Below, one piece after another: positions 12,305-25,600 of a stretch of 64,000 nt of DNA (position 1 is its first letter; every line of letters begins with the position of its first letter). This DNA is from Cristatella mucedo. Its lineage: Eukaryota; Bryozoa; Phylactolaemata; Cristatellidae. Made by a program: the position numbers and the translations under genes. The stretch spans positions 2,996,001 through 3,060,000 of the forward strand of contig WPIO01000049.1 of NCBI GenBank assembly GCA_009760855.2, read 5' to 3'. Under the pieces are notes generated by a model, which was not told where the DNA came from, did no database searches, and was given only the letters and a program-made list of their open reading frames with translations.

Positions 12305-15300
12305 AGTTATCTCCGGGATTGAAGAACAACTAACTGCCATTTAGGACTTAAGGATAGAATCTCTCGAAAACCCATGAAGAACCGACAGAATGGGTGCTAG
12401 GCTATCCCTGCCTCGGCAGAAAAACTTGGCCATTATGTTGAAAATGGGAATTCCAAGTTTTTAAAAGCATACGTTTCTGCCTAAATACCAAAGAGCGTAT
12501 GGATTTTTCCACTTTGCTCTAGCTTGCAGATAAACTTGATTCTAAGAATTGACAAGAACTGAAACCTGAACAGACGTGCAAGAGTAACAACTTCCAGTTT
12601 AACTCATCACTCTCAGGTGGAAAATTATTAAATCCAAAATATGAGCAGGATGCATAAACAGCACTTTGAACTGTTTTGATGTTCATTTGCTACAGCTTCA
12701 GAGGAATTAAAACCTGCATATCTGTAACAAAAGCAAGGCTATACAAATAGTGACCCGATTAAGCGAGCATGACAAAAGCGGACCGGCAAAAGCGCAAAAC
12801 GAGAGAAGTTCGCAATACAGTTTCTACTGCCACAAAAATAGTAATAACACTGCGGTTTTTATTCCATACAATACAGACCGGTGTTAAGGTATAATCCACC
12901 AAAATTCTTGCAATTGTGCTTGAACGTTCTCATGCTATGGCCTCGAATAGCCCGAGCCAGCCATCATATTTACAGAATCGAATGGCGATATAGCTGCCAT
13001 ACCCATAATAGGAATTGTGGAACTTTGGTTGTAGTTCCACATTATATAAAATGGTGGTATCGGTCACTCTCAAAAATTAGTCCAAGTGATTGAGCTCCAA
13101 CGCAGTGACCTTCCATGGCCCAGGCCACCATCGATTTCTAACTGGGAAAAACTGCCACTTCTATAATAGGCTTCTTGCAACTTTGGTTTTGATAGGGAAG
13201 ACCTAACACCTAACCACCTGGGCTAACAAGGCCCAGTGCTTCCTAGGCCCAGGAAGTCAGATACTTTTGTCCAGCGCACTTTTTGTTGCGGTGCAGTACA
13301 AATATTTTCAAGAACGATAGAAAAATGTACACATTAATTTAAGGCAAGGCAAACTCGATAGAATACGATAACTTGATGTCGGGAAAGCCAATTTACACAA
13401 GCTATTGTAGTAATCCCATCCTTAAATCGAACCAGTTTATGTGCAAGGTCACCACTAGCATAAGTCGTACTAGAAACTTACCTATAAAATGCAAAAAAAT
13501 AATGGCTGTGCATACGAAAGTCCATTTAATTGCAGATCACTCAGCCTTTTTTGAGTTTATATACATAATAATAATAATGCACTTGATAAAGCGCCCTCAG
13601 AGAACTCAATCTTTTTCTAGGCGCTTTACATTTGCTGCAAAGGGAAATGCAATTGAATGGTGAGTAATATCATGCTTGATAGACGAACAACATGAATAAC
13701 ATGATTAGGGGTGACATGCACAGGGTCAGCATGAACATGTAGTTAGTAGCAGCATGCAAAGTGTCAGCACGCATAAGCACATGAAGGTCAAATCACAGGA
13801 ACCCACTAAATGCTGTCCTATAAAGGTATGTTTTTTCCGTTCTTTTTAAATGTGGTCAAGGCAGGGGATGTTCTGGCGCAAGTCAGGAGGGAGTTTCAGG
13901 CTTTGGGAGCATACGAACTAAATGCATGGTCTCCAAAGGATTTGAGGTTTGTACGAGGTATTGGTAGACTGTTAGGTACATGCCTTTCAACTTTAGTCTT
14001 CATAAAAGAAATCTGCAATATCCAAACCATAATTAACTAGTAAGCAATCCTTCGAAGCTGATTACATAGATGTATGACTTTACTAACAACAGAACACAAA
14101 CTTGTCATGACAAATGTCACCTGCCGCATTGAGCAATTACGTAAGCTTGAACTATCTGTCCAGATCTGTACTGATGAAGCCGTCGAGACTGCCCTTACTA
14201 TGGGACTCACCATAGGGTTGTAAAGCCTCAGCTGTAAATGTATAATCACATGCTCAAGCCAAACCAGGTGTACTGTGCTAATGAATTTTTATACTTTTAA
14301 TTAAAAAGTTGGATATCAAGCTGAAGCTCTAATGACTTATGCTGGTCTAAGCAAGCTGGCGAACCCTAGTGAGCTTCCACCGTCACGTCCTTTGCGTGTT
14401 CCGACGTGTGTTTAAATGCAGGTGTTATTGCTTTTTACCCCAGATGCTAGCGGATCGTTAATTAAAAAGCACAGAGCAACCAATCAACAGAGTTCGGCCG
14501 TGGTAGTGAGTGCCTAAATAAAAGCACATTTAAATAAGAGAACGGCTTGGTCAAAACTCGGATTCAATCTAAATGCAGTGACGTTTATAGGAGAATTTCC
14601 ATTTTAAAAGACCATTGAAACACCTGAAATGATCAATAAGTGACTTCATTTAATCGTATCCGAAAGAATAACAGCTTAAATGCAAATTAGATTTGGCTTC
14701 ACAAAAATGTGTTGAATCGTGTGACAATTCTTAAGCCATCAAAGCTATTCGAATGACTACCACATTGATAATGTTTACACTGTGAACAACACACCTCATT
14801 TTTAGTCTGATATCTCTTCTTGCAAAATCAGCAGTAATTGTACCGCATTCTAAATCAAAACCATACTTACCAACAAATCTATATATTAAGCACAGAAAAA
14901 TACACCAGAGGACAAATGCCACTTCGAGCTGATGATTTCTTCGGACAAGGTTTACTCCCAAGTATAAAAATATTATGCTGTCAGCAGAGGCACTGAAAAA
15001 TACGCATATAACACTATCTCAAAATATACAATTCAAATGCTGTACACGATAACTCTTCCAAGAGTAAGATGACGGGTGTGGAGCACATTTAATTATTCTT
15101 CAAATAAATAGTCTTCGAATACAAAGCACAATAAAAAGCCACCACGACAGCCAGTCTCGATCTCTGCAAATGAGCCTGAATCTGCTTGGTTAGAGCTACT
15201 TACCCAGCCATCTTTGTGAAATACTTGACGGTAGTATATGACTTTTGCGAAATGTTGTGAAAAGCATATTGTGCTTGCATTAGCCCACACACTGTCATGC

Positions 15301-18286
15301 TAAAATAACGCAGGGTAGCAATTGTTTATTTTGATCATTATGCAACCCCATGCTGTAAAGAGACAGTAGCTTGCCTAGATAAAATCTCAGAGCACCGTAA
15401 TGTCTACACGCAAATCATGGCAAGTTTCACGAATCTAACGTTAAACGAATGTAACAAGGTGCCATTACTTCCGCACTGACCTTTGCTTGCAGCATGATAT
15501 TAGATTTGCAAGAGCATATAATTTCTTTCAGCCGCTCACAGATGCTCTTTACAGCAAAAAGATCAATATTTTGAAAGAAGAAGGACCGTGGCACGTGCTC
15601 TAAGATGTATATAAATCCAGCTTCTGATTCAAATAAATATTTAAATGCACTAAAACCTCACCTAAACTAAATACTATAAAGTGTTGCTAGCGCTCAAGGA
15701 TCAATCTAGAATGAAAGCTTGTTTAGATCATTGTCTCACCTAGTTAAGTAAGTCCCATGTACACTGCTGGCGGCACAAATTGCTAATTTCAAAGGAGCTA
15801 GCGATTATATATTCCTACCCTAATATCGTTTCAAATGCTTGACATGAGCAAACGAGAAAACCGGAGCTCAGCCGCCGGCTTAAATAAACAGTGTATGCTG
15901 CAGTGAGTTAAAAAAGTAGTAGCTGTCCGCTAGCGCGTTAAACATAATTTGTCATCAACTCCTTCATTGAGCAGCCACCATCTCTCTTCTGCATCGCTGC
16001 CACTGCACATATATGATTTAGGTCTTATCTCACTGGGAGACTTTAGAGAATTGATTTAAATGAGCAATAGTTAATCGAAGAGCTACTAAAGTATAGGTAA
16101 CCTCGGCTATCTGTGCTTCGCCAACTTCTGTTCACAAATTGTAATATCCCTCTTGCAGACGCAATTTCCCTACAATATAGTCTTTCCTTTTTCTGCCCAT
16201 GTTACACAGCTATACCTGTGCTTTGATCTCTCGCGGCCTTCCAGAACGCTGAACTATCAACTCCGTCGCTGCGTGTAAACTCAATATTTGCACTTGGATA
16301 GCAAACATTTTTCTCAAATTGAATGCTTACTAGTTGTGGTGAACATAGTGTTTCCTTGAGATAGTAGTCACTAACTTGTAGGTCCCTTCATTTTTGCTCC
16401 AGCCTACCTATCGTAAATACTTTCCAATTAGGCTAAGCAGTGTACCAACCAACCACTCTTCTGACACAAGTCGATTAGCAGTGCATCTAATCAACCTCAA
16501 ATCTCATTGCATTTGCTCCCACCGTGTGAATCTTTCTCTGCGAGCCTATGCTGGCTGAAACAGTGCTCACTACCACTAATCATTTGACACGGTTTCTTTC
16601 CAGCATACACATTTTAAGTTCCTAGAAAGATATTTCGTTCTCTTAGAATGGTTCAAATTTCGCATGTATCATAACTATTATTATTATCATTTTTCAGTCC
16701 ACATCACATGTTACATCACTGGTTCTCAATCCTAGAGAAAACTTTTAACGTAAATTGGAAAGTTATTTTAGATATGATACTTTCCTTGTAAAGACTGCGT
16801 TTTTCCGGCTGCACTCCTATTGGACTAACGACGTTAGAATCTGTCACAGATCGACGAACTAAGTGCTTCAACGTGTAAAAGATTAATAAGACACCACCTG
16901 GAAAGACAGATTTACTATTTTATTATTCTGTATAATTATTATTTAATTATTATTTAATTATTATTTAATTATTAAAATATGTATTAAATGTCACAGGCTT
17001 AGTCTTCATCAAAATATTTTAAATATCCAATAACATGGTACATTTAATATTAAGTATTCACAAATCATGAAAACATCATATGCGTATGGTACGTTGAAAG
17101 TCGTCAACCGATAATGAGTCTGGGTAGCACCTTCGTAAGAAATTGAACAGTATTGTGATGGTTGTAGTTGCAACATATCACCCACAGATGCAGCCGACCA
17201 TTAAAAAATTAGGAAAAACACAAAAACATGGGGCTTTTTAATTTTTCAGAGAAGAGCTGTAGCTTTGACAGTCTCATATGAATATGAAGTGTAATATAAG
17301 TCTGTCACTTTCGAGGGGCTAAGCAAATTAGGCTAACCAGTATAAGGTTGCATTATATGCAAGAGTGAGATCGATATTTACAAGACACACCCACCCAGCA
17401 TTTGGACACTCTTGAGTCATCACGCTATATCCTGTCCGTAACGTAATTATATTACATTAGTGCATGATGACTGAAAGTTAGGGTAAAATTACTTGTAAAC
17501 TCAGTATAAAAAATTTAACTTATTAGTCAACTATCGGGAAGGATTAATTCAGCTCATCAATGCCAGAATTCCAATAGTATCAGGCATGCATCTGTTTAGC
17601 GTTTCTCATCACTATATGTTTTAGATTGGCCTAGAATAACCACATTGGTGGATTTTACAACGATACATTTAAGAGCATGAGCTACCGCTTTTTTAGCAAT
17701 AGATGTGCTTCATATCTAGCATTTATTATATGCCTAAGAATGCCTGTTTGTTTCTCTTCAGGTACAAATACCGCGATTATAATCTTTTTTTTATCGAGAA
17801 TATGCTTCATCCAACACATACACATACGTACATAACTCTACCTTCGATTTCTCGAAAAGAATATGTAACTAAATATTACCTTATAATGCCGGAAATGTGG
17901 AATAGCTCTGACGTTAGGTACGAGAGATACGCCATCATAAATAGTGCAAGTGGCTCGACCACTACAAGCAATCAACCAGTACGACGTTACAATCTCAGCA
18001 AAGAGTTAGAGCACACGAGTGATATCGAGCTAAATTACAACCTAGCTTCTGTTTAACGTTCTAATTGGCAAAGCTGAGCAGGAGCAGCATAATCATTTCA
18101 AACCGGAACAAGCAGCATCACCATACTATCATCGAATGCATATTAGTTAAACCCTCAAACCTGGAGTAAATGGGCAGTTTGCTGCATAAATAGAGATGAA
18201 GCCATTTTTACTTGATAATGCATCTGCTCTTGGGTGTTTTAATTGAGCCATCAGCATAACTATGTACTCTTGCTCGTGTGCGCGTG

Positions 18287-18330
<44 letters not shown>

Positions 18331-19593
18331 TACACTTGTGCATAGGTACGAGTGCTGTAAGCAGTATTACACCCTGCCAGTGACACTAGCCAAAACATGC
18401 TGTTTAGCTCTATTCTTACGGCCTCTGGGGTCAATCCTAACAGTCGAAGCACAATTACACCTTCACATGAGCTGGCTGTTAATCCTTCAAAGGGAAGGCT
18501 AAAACGAGCAAAGGTGAATCAGAAGCTAAGGAAAACATGACTGCAGCAGCAGCAGGTGAAACCTGGAGAAGAAGGATGAAATGGTCTTTTTCTGTCTCTC
18601 TCCACCTGACTCCACAGGTCGAATATGAACAGCAGCTGCTCGATGAACTCCGAGCTCCTAAAGACAATTGCACTTCGAGAGTGATCGGCTTCCTAGGCTG
18701 AAATTCTATGACTGCCACTCCTTCCGCATATTCCGGGTACACATTAAGTGGCATTACGGGCCAAGCATGCTTAGTCAAAGCTTTCGGTATACTGCCACGT
18801 CTCTGCATTCTGTCGGTTACTAGCAGTGAATTACAAGCTGGCAAACTTCAGTGGGCTCCGATACAGGCGAGATGGCCAGATGACGATTGAGATCGTGTAT
18901 TATGGGCCAAATAAAGCAAATTGACACTGTTAAGTAAGAGCTCGCGAAGGGTATTAGTCACGGGACAGAATAAATTTTGAATCGAGTGCCTCCCGGTCAT
19001 AGTTTGATGAGGAGGAGATTTCATACTCGTTAGGGGGCTCATATTTTGAAACTTGGTGGCTAGGCTTATCTTCCACAAACGACTCTAGCAAATCACACCA
19101 CTTCTCTCAGATCTATTCATTAATGAGCACATCCACTTGAGATTTTGTCATTCACTTGCAGGTCCCTCCCTCGTCTTCCTTCCCGGTAACTGCATTATTT
19201 ACTCCTTGGCCAACTCTTACACCAATCACTTCTGTGGCTATGATCGTTTAGTTATGTGGCCAACGAACCTTGAATCAATCGGTGACTATGCCATCAGTTC
19301 GTAAGCATCTAGAGTCTGGTGCTGGCAACTGAGTAACTGCCTTTAACTTCCTAATCATATTTCACTTAATTTTCTTTGCCAACGTGAATCATTCATCATG
19401 TGCTAATACATACTAAAATTGTGCACGTTGCACACTAATGAGCCTACGTGTGGTTCCAAGAAAGAGATTCGTTTATCTGGGGAAACTAACCAAGAGCTAC
19501 TCTATTATTATCATTACTATAATCATTATCAATGCGAACTTTAAAGTCTGTACCTACGGTCTAATCGGGCTCCAACCATAGGCCATTATAGAT

Positions 19594-19624
<31 letters not shown>

Positions 19625-19625
19625 T

Positions 19626-19669
<44 letters not shown>

Positions 19670-22600
19670 ATCTGTTTAGCGCCCTAAGAGAACTTATCTC
19701 TATCCCAGAGATTTACGGGCGCCACAGGGCTTGAACCCAATACCTTGGTCAGAAAATGCATTCACCTTGACCTCAGTCGTCAAAGGCAAGCACCTAAAAC
19801 TCTTGGCCAAACACGATGAATTATCCTTCTGAAACCAGAAGTTGGTTTTTAAAAAAATCCATAAATGAGGAGCAGCCGCATACATTAAAGGATTTGGTTA
19901 TTTTTCTATCCATATTGCTCCATAAGTTGCTCTCAATCCATATTGCTTCAGTAAAATGGTAGTAAGAAGTATCTCAACCTGCTGCATATAATTTTGAATG
20001 TATGTACGGTACATACGTAAATTGAAGCCACAGCTGGTCGACTAGCTGTCCTTGATCAACTGCAGGAGAGCCAATTTTAGCCTGCCATGAGTAAACACTA
20101 TGCTTTGGGGTTTTGGGTCATTGAAAATTATTAAAGAATATTTTTTCCGGAATATTTTCCTTTCAAGATTTTTTCACGTGAGGAAAGAACTTGAAGATTC
20201 CCTTCAGGTCTCCTCAGGACAATACATTAACTGCCCCTTGAATTCACATTAAGCCTGAAGCTTTTCTCTGCAGCTCCCAGCCTGCAGTGCTGATTTACAC
20301 CACTTTTCATAAAATTTACAACATCTCTCTTGCTGCTTCCTTGTCTACTTTTTTTCCAGCCACAAGTCAATTTCCTTCGCAGCAATTGTAAAGCACCTAG
20401 AAAGAAATTTAGTTCTCTGAGGGCGATTTATCAATTGTAATTTTATTGTCATTAAGGGGGAATGTCAGAAAATTCCTATAAAATTTTTCCGACAATCACA
20501 TATGTGTTTATGGTACCTTTCAAAAGACAAATATGTTAGAACTGGGATCGGAAGTCCAGACGACTTCCACATTAAAGAAATATTGGTTGTGCCAACCATG
20601 TCTAACCGGGATGTAAACCAGAAGCAATAAATCTACGAATAAAAAATGCACCAATCTCTGCATCATATGCGACTTTTATCCCAACTTGTTGAACCTTGGT
20701 AGATCGCTATAGATGCTTGAAGCTTGTTGAGGTGCATACTTGTGGCTTTTATGCAGTTTCATCTCCAGGGTTGGTTGGTGCCTCCTTTTAAATTAAATAG
20801 CTCAACTAATATTTCACGTATCTGAAAGAAATTTGAAACTCGCGTTGAACTCTGCTGTTTTTACTTTAGTTTTTAAAAAAATTGTATTGCCCTAAAGCTT
20901 GATTTTGCATAATCGTGGACATATAGAACAAATTGTATCAACCTGAAATCAAAAATGTTAAAAACTAGATTTACACAAGCAGAGCTGAACTCACATTTCA
21001 AATTTCACTCCGATACGTAAAACATGATTTGATTTTTCTAATTTACAAGGTACCAACCAACCCTGGAAATGAAGCTGTATAAAAGTCACAAGTATGCACC
21101 TCAACAAGCTGCAAGCACCTAAAGCGATCTACCGAAGTTCGACAAGTTGGGATACAAGTCACATATGATACAGATCGGTTAAAAAAATTTATTTGTAAAT
21201 TTTTTGCTTCCGGATTACATCTGGGTTAGGCGTAGTTTGCGTAAAAAAAAATTTCTTTCATGTGGAAGTCGTCAGAGCTTCCGATCCCAGTTCTAACATA
21301 TTCGTCTTTCAAAAGGTACCATAACACATTAGATTGTCGGAAAAATTTTATAGGTAACTCCAGTATTTTCTTGACATTCCCCATTAATAAATGTATGCAT
21401 ATTTAGAGGTGAATAAACGTATATATGTGCATAACTCAAAGCATGAAAACTACTGGAACTATCATTCCTATCGAAGACACTGGAAAGAGTCGTGGCAAAC
21501 CAGCTGAACTCAAATACTAAAACTTCAAACCTTCGAGTAAGTTCCAGTCTGGTTTTATATCTAATCTCTCCAGGGTCAGCAATGCATCGGGTGTACAGCG
21601 ACCTACTTTGGAATGCAGACCTGGGTAGAGTATCTCTTATTGTTTTGCTCGATCTTTCGGCAGCTTTTTATACTATCGATACCCAACTCCTTCTTGAGCG
21701 CCCCTCATCTCGCCTGTGCATCATTGGCACTGCTCTGGTATGGTTCAGGTCCTTTCTCAGTGGGAGACTCCAGAGTATCGCTGTGAATTGACAAAGATCA
21801 TCCGAGGAACCTTTTAAATAGAGGGTAACTCAGAGCTCTATGCTTGCTCCAGTTCTTTTCACGGTCTATACTCGCCCTCTTGGGGATGTGATTGCCAAGC
21901 ACAGCCTAGGCTTTGACTTCAATGATGATGACACTCAGTTATACCTTTGCTTTGATCCCTCCCAGCCTTTGAGCACGTCGAATTCTCTCAACTCCCTTGC
22001 TGCATGTATTGATGAAATCTGTACATGGATGGCAGCAAATTTTCTTAAATTAAATGACGATGAAACTAACATACTAGTTATGGGCAAACCAAGTGCGATT
22101 CCGAAATGGGAAAGTCTAACGCTCAAAATTGGCTCTGCCAGCATATCTCCTGTTTAATCTGCACAAAAACTAGATGTCATGGTCCAAAGTGACCTTTCTT
22201 TAAACGACCACATCAGCTCCACAATCAAGTCTGCCTACTTTCAGCTAAATAACATTGCTAAAATTCGGGCTTGTTTAGACAGGGATATCACATCTAAGTT
22301 GGCCCATATATTTGTGACATCCCGTCTTGACTTCTGCAGCTCACTGCTTGCCGGTCTATCAGCTTGTGCAATCAGGCACTTCCAGCTGGCGCAAAACTCT
22401 GCAGCTAGGCTCGTCTGTTGTGAGCTTCGCAGTCGCCGCACCAACTACATTTCGCTGACCTGCACTGCATACCAGTCAAGCAACGCACCAACTTTAAGGT
22501 TTTGTTACTCATTTTTAGGTCCCTTCGTTCTTTGGCACCAGCCTACCTATCAGATCTACTGCCCTCAATTTAAGCATCATACCACCTGCTTTTCGAAAAT

Positions 22601-25600
22601 TAACTCTTTACCTATACCTCGTACAAACCTCAAATCTTTTGGTGACCGTGCGTTTAGTTAGTATGCTTACAAAGCCTGGAACTCACTCCCGACTTGCATC
22701 AGAAAATTCCATGACTTGACCGTATTTAAAAAGGACTTAAAAACACACCTATTTATGACAGCATTTGGTGGGTCCCTGTGATTCGTCCTGTATGTGCTTA
22801 TGCATGCTGACACTGTGCATGCTTCCATTAACCACACTTGCATGCTGACCCTGTGTATGTCACCCCTAACCATGTTATTCTTGTTATTTATAGAGCAAGC
22901 TACAACTCAACATTCAATGGCGTTTCCCTTTGCAGCAAATGTAAAGCACCTAGAAAGAGATTGAGCTCTCTTAGGGTGCTTTATCAAGTGCATTATTATT
23001 ATTATTATTATCATCATTAACAAAACCTTGATAATGGTTGCGTTGTTTGTAACATAGGCATCATGGCTGACCCGAACCCTGGGCTACCAACGGCCTAAAC
23101 TACGGCATGGATGGCCTCCACATTCAATCTCTAATTGGCATATTTGTACCCAGGAGGAGCGAGTGATGAGCAACACACTAACGGTTTATAAAAGAACCAA
23201 GTATTGCATCCACTACCATCTTGTAAAATCCTAAAATTGCCAACAAGTGAGAGCTGCAGGCATTGTCTAGGGATATTCTTTTAAAGAAGCAACAGGGGGT
23301 CTAAGTAAAAAAACCGTTGCACTAAGTGAGGCTTTTCAAACCCTGCAATGTTACCTGCCATCTCAGCTAAGTGAAGTCTAACGTATGCAGAAACAAGACT
23401 AATGACTGCTATGATAATGCATGTAACTTTGTAAAAACAAATTATGGCAAACGGGTAAACGCTGACCTCGCACCTCCTCAGTAAGCCGTGTGACGAGCGC
23501 CGTCAGAGCACCGAAGAAAATACCAATCAGCGTGCCCACTATCCATACGGCCACAAACTTCAAGATGGCTACAACGTACTGGACAAACACCGGCGATAAA
23601 CTAGAGGTACAACCCAGCATGAACTATAGCGATCGGAGTAGTGCATGATTTTTATTACAATAAGTATCATTGCGAAATTTTAAGGTACATCAAAAACAAC
23701 TTATAAGAAGTTATAGATTACAAAACATGGACCAAATAAATTTCAAGTACAGGAAACTTCTACAATTCCTATACATGATTATTACTTATCACTGTACAAA
23801 AAAGTAGTAAAACTTAATACATAACTCTTAAGGGCTAAGAAATAATAATAGTAATAATAATAATACACTTGATAAAGTGTCCACAGAGAACTTAAATCTC
23901 TTTCTAGGCGCTTTACATTTGCTGCAAAGGGAAAACGCAATCGAATGGTGAGTAATATCATGCTTGGTGAAGAACACGAATAACATGGTTAGGGGTGACA
24001 TGCACAAGGTCAGCATGCAAGTGTGGTTAGTGGAAGCAGGCACAGTGTCAGCACACGTAAGCACATAAAGGACGAATCACAGAGACCCACTAAATGCTGT
24101 CGTAAATAGGTGCGCTTTAAAGTTCTTTTTAAATGTGGTCAAGTCAGGGGATGTTGTAATGCAAGTCGGGAGTGAGTTCCGGGCTTTGGGAGCATTCGAA
24201 CTAAAGGCACGGTCTCCGAGGAATTTGAGGTTTATGTGAGGTATAGGTAAACAATTAAATTCCGAAAAGCAGGTGGTATGATGCTTAGCTTGGTGGGGGA
24301 TTAGATCTGATAGGTAGGCTGGTGCCAAAGAATGAAGGGACCTAAAAGTGAGTAACAAAACCTTGAAGTTTATGCGCTGCTTGACTAGTTGCCAGTGCAG
24401 GTCAGCGAGAAGTAGTGTGGTGTAGCAACTGTGTCGCTCACGACAGACAAGCCTAGCTGCAGCGTTTTGCGCCAGCTGGAAGTGCCTGATTGCACAAGCT
24501 GATAGACCGGCAAGCAGTGAGCTGCAGAAGTCAAGACGGGATGTCACAAATATATGGGCCAACTTAGATGTGATATCCCTGTCTAAACAAGCCCGAATTT
24601 TAGCAATGTTATTTAGCTGAAAGTAGGCAGACTTGATTGTGGAGCTGGTGTGGTCGTCTAATGAAAGGTCACTATGGAACATGACATCTAGTTTTCGTGC
24701 AGATTCAACAGGAGGTATGCTGGCAGAGCCGATTTTGAGCGTTAGACTTTCCCATTTCGGAATCGCACTTGGTTTGCCCATAACTAGTAAATTAGTTTTA
24801 TCGCCATTTAGTTAAAGAAAATTAGCTGCCATCAATGTGCGGATTTCATCAATACATGCAGCAAGGGAGTTGAGAGAATTCGACGTGCTCGAAGGCTGCG
24901 AGGGATCAAAGCAAAGGTACAAGAAAGCAGTATAATCAATGTTAAATGTGAATGTTTCTTGTTGACATACGTCCTCTGAAATCTCTTACAGATACAGGAA
25001 CTAAAACATTGCAGTACAGAGCCAGTGATTCCCCCTCCCTTACAGTAATGGGAGTTCAAGATGGGCTTGGTTATCAATGGTATCAAACACTACAAGATAC
25101 AGCAGAATCAGCAGGCAGATGCTACCTAAATCAGCATTCCTAAGGGGGTCGCTATACAGTCGTAGCAGGGCTGACTCTGCGAAGTTGCTAGCTGTGGTCA
25201 ACGTTTGTCAGGAAATTACTTGCTAATAAAAAGTGTATAATGTACATTAAGGGAATAGTAGTGGCAGCACTTTTAAAATCTTGCTGTACACCTGTCCCGT
25301 TCCATATGTAAAACAGATCTTCTGTCACTCGGTTTATACACCAGCTATGATGTAATCTTAGTTCAGTATTTAAATTTTTGAAATACAAGTATTCTTAGTT
25401 TGCTAATAGTCGTTCGAGCGTCTTTTAAGAAGAGGGATCACAACAGGGAGCATGCATGTCACTTTCGTTCGCTTCGTGTTTGTTGACTTCATTATAAAGG
25501 CCAAACAACAGCTTCATTGAATGATGCAGGGACAAGACTTGAGGCTGGGGACATATCTACTAGTTATGCAAGGTAGCAAAAAATCCAACACAAAACCAGA

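Larger units (their letters stand above)
15300..21429. other. Long intron left of exchanger exon 11
   Basis: An 8-kb intron (15300-23354) that should hide a small missing exon. Contents I can name are listed separately: decayed LINEs, microsatellites, a SINE-A and the foldback element. A plus-strand open frame at 17703-18056 has no recognisable domain. A tandem TATTATTTAAT repeat lies at about 16920-16975. Confidence 0.4.

Noticed and set aside
12120-12344. Open frames through the (GT)n tract
   Set aside because: They translate the microsatellite as VCVCVC or THTHTH.
18479-18844. 121-codon minus-strand open frame in the exchanger intron
   Set aside because: No NHE motif in the frame, overlapping frames on the other strand, and Ser-rich low complexity.
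21492-22157. Candidate host gene with open frames
   Set aside because: RT landmarks and a LINE 3' end show it is a dead retrotransposon.
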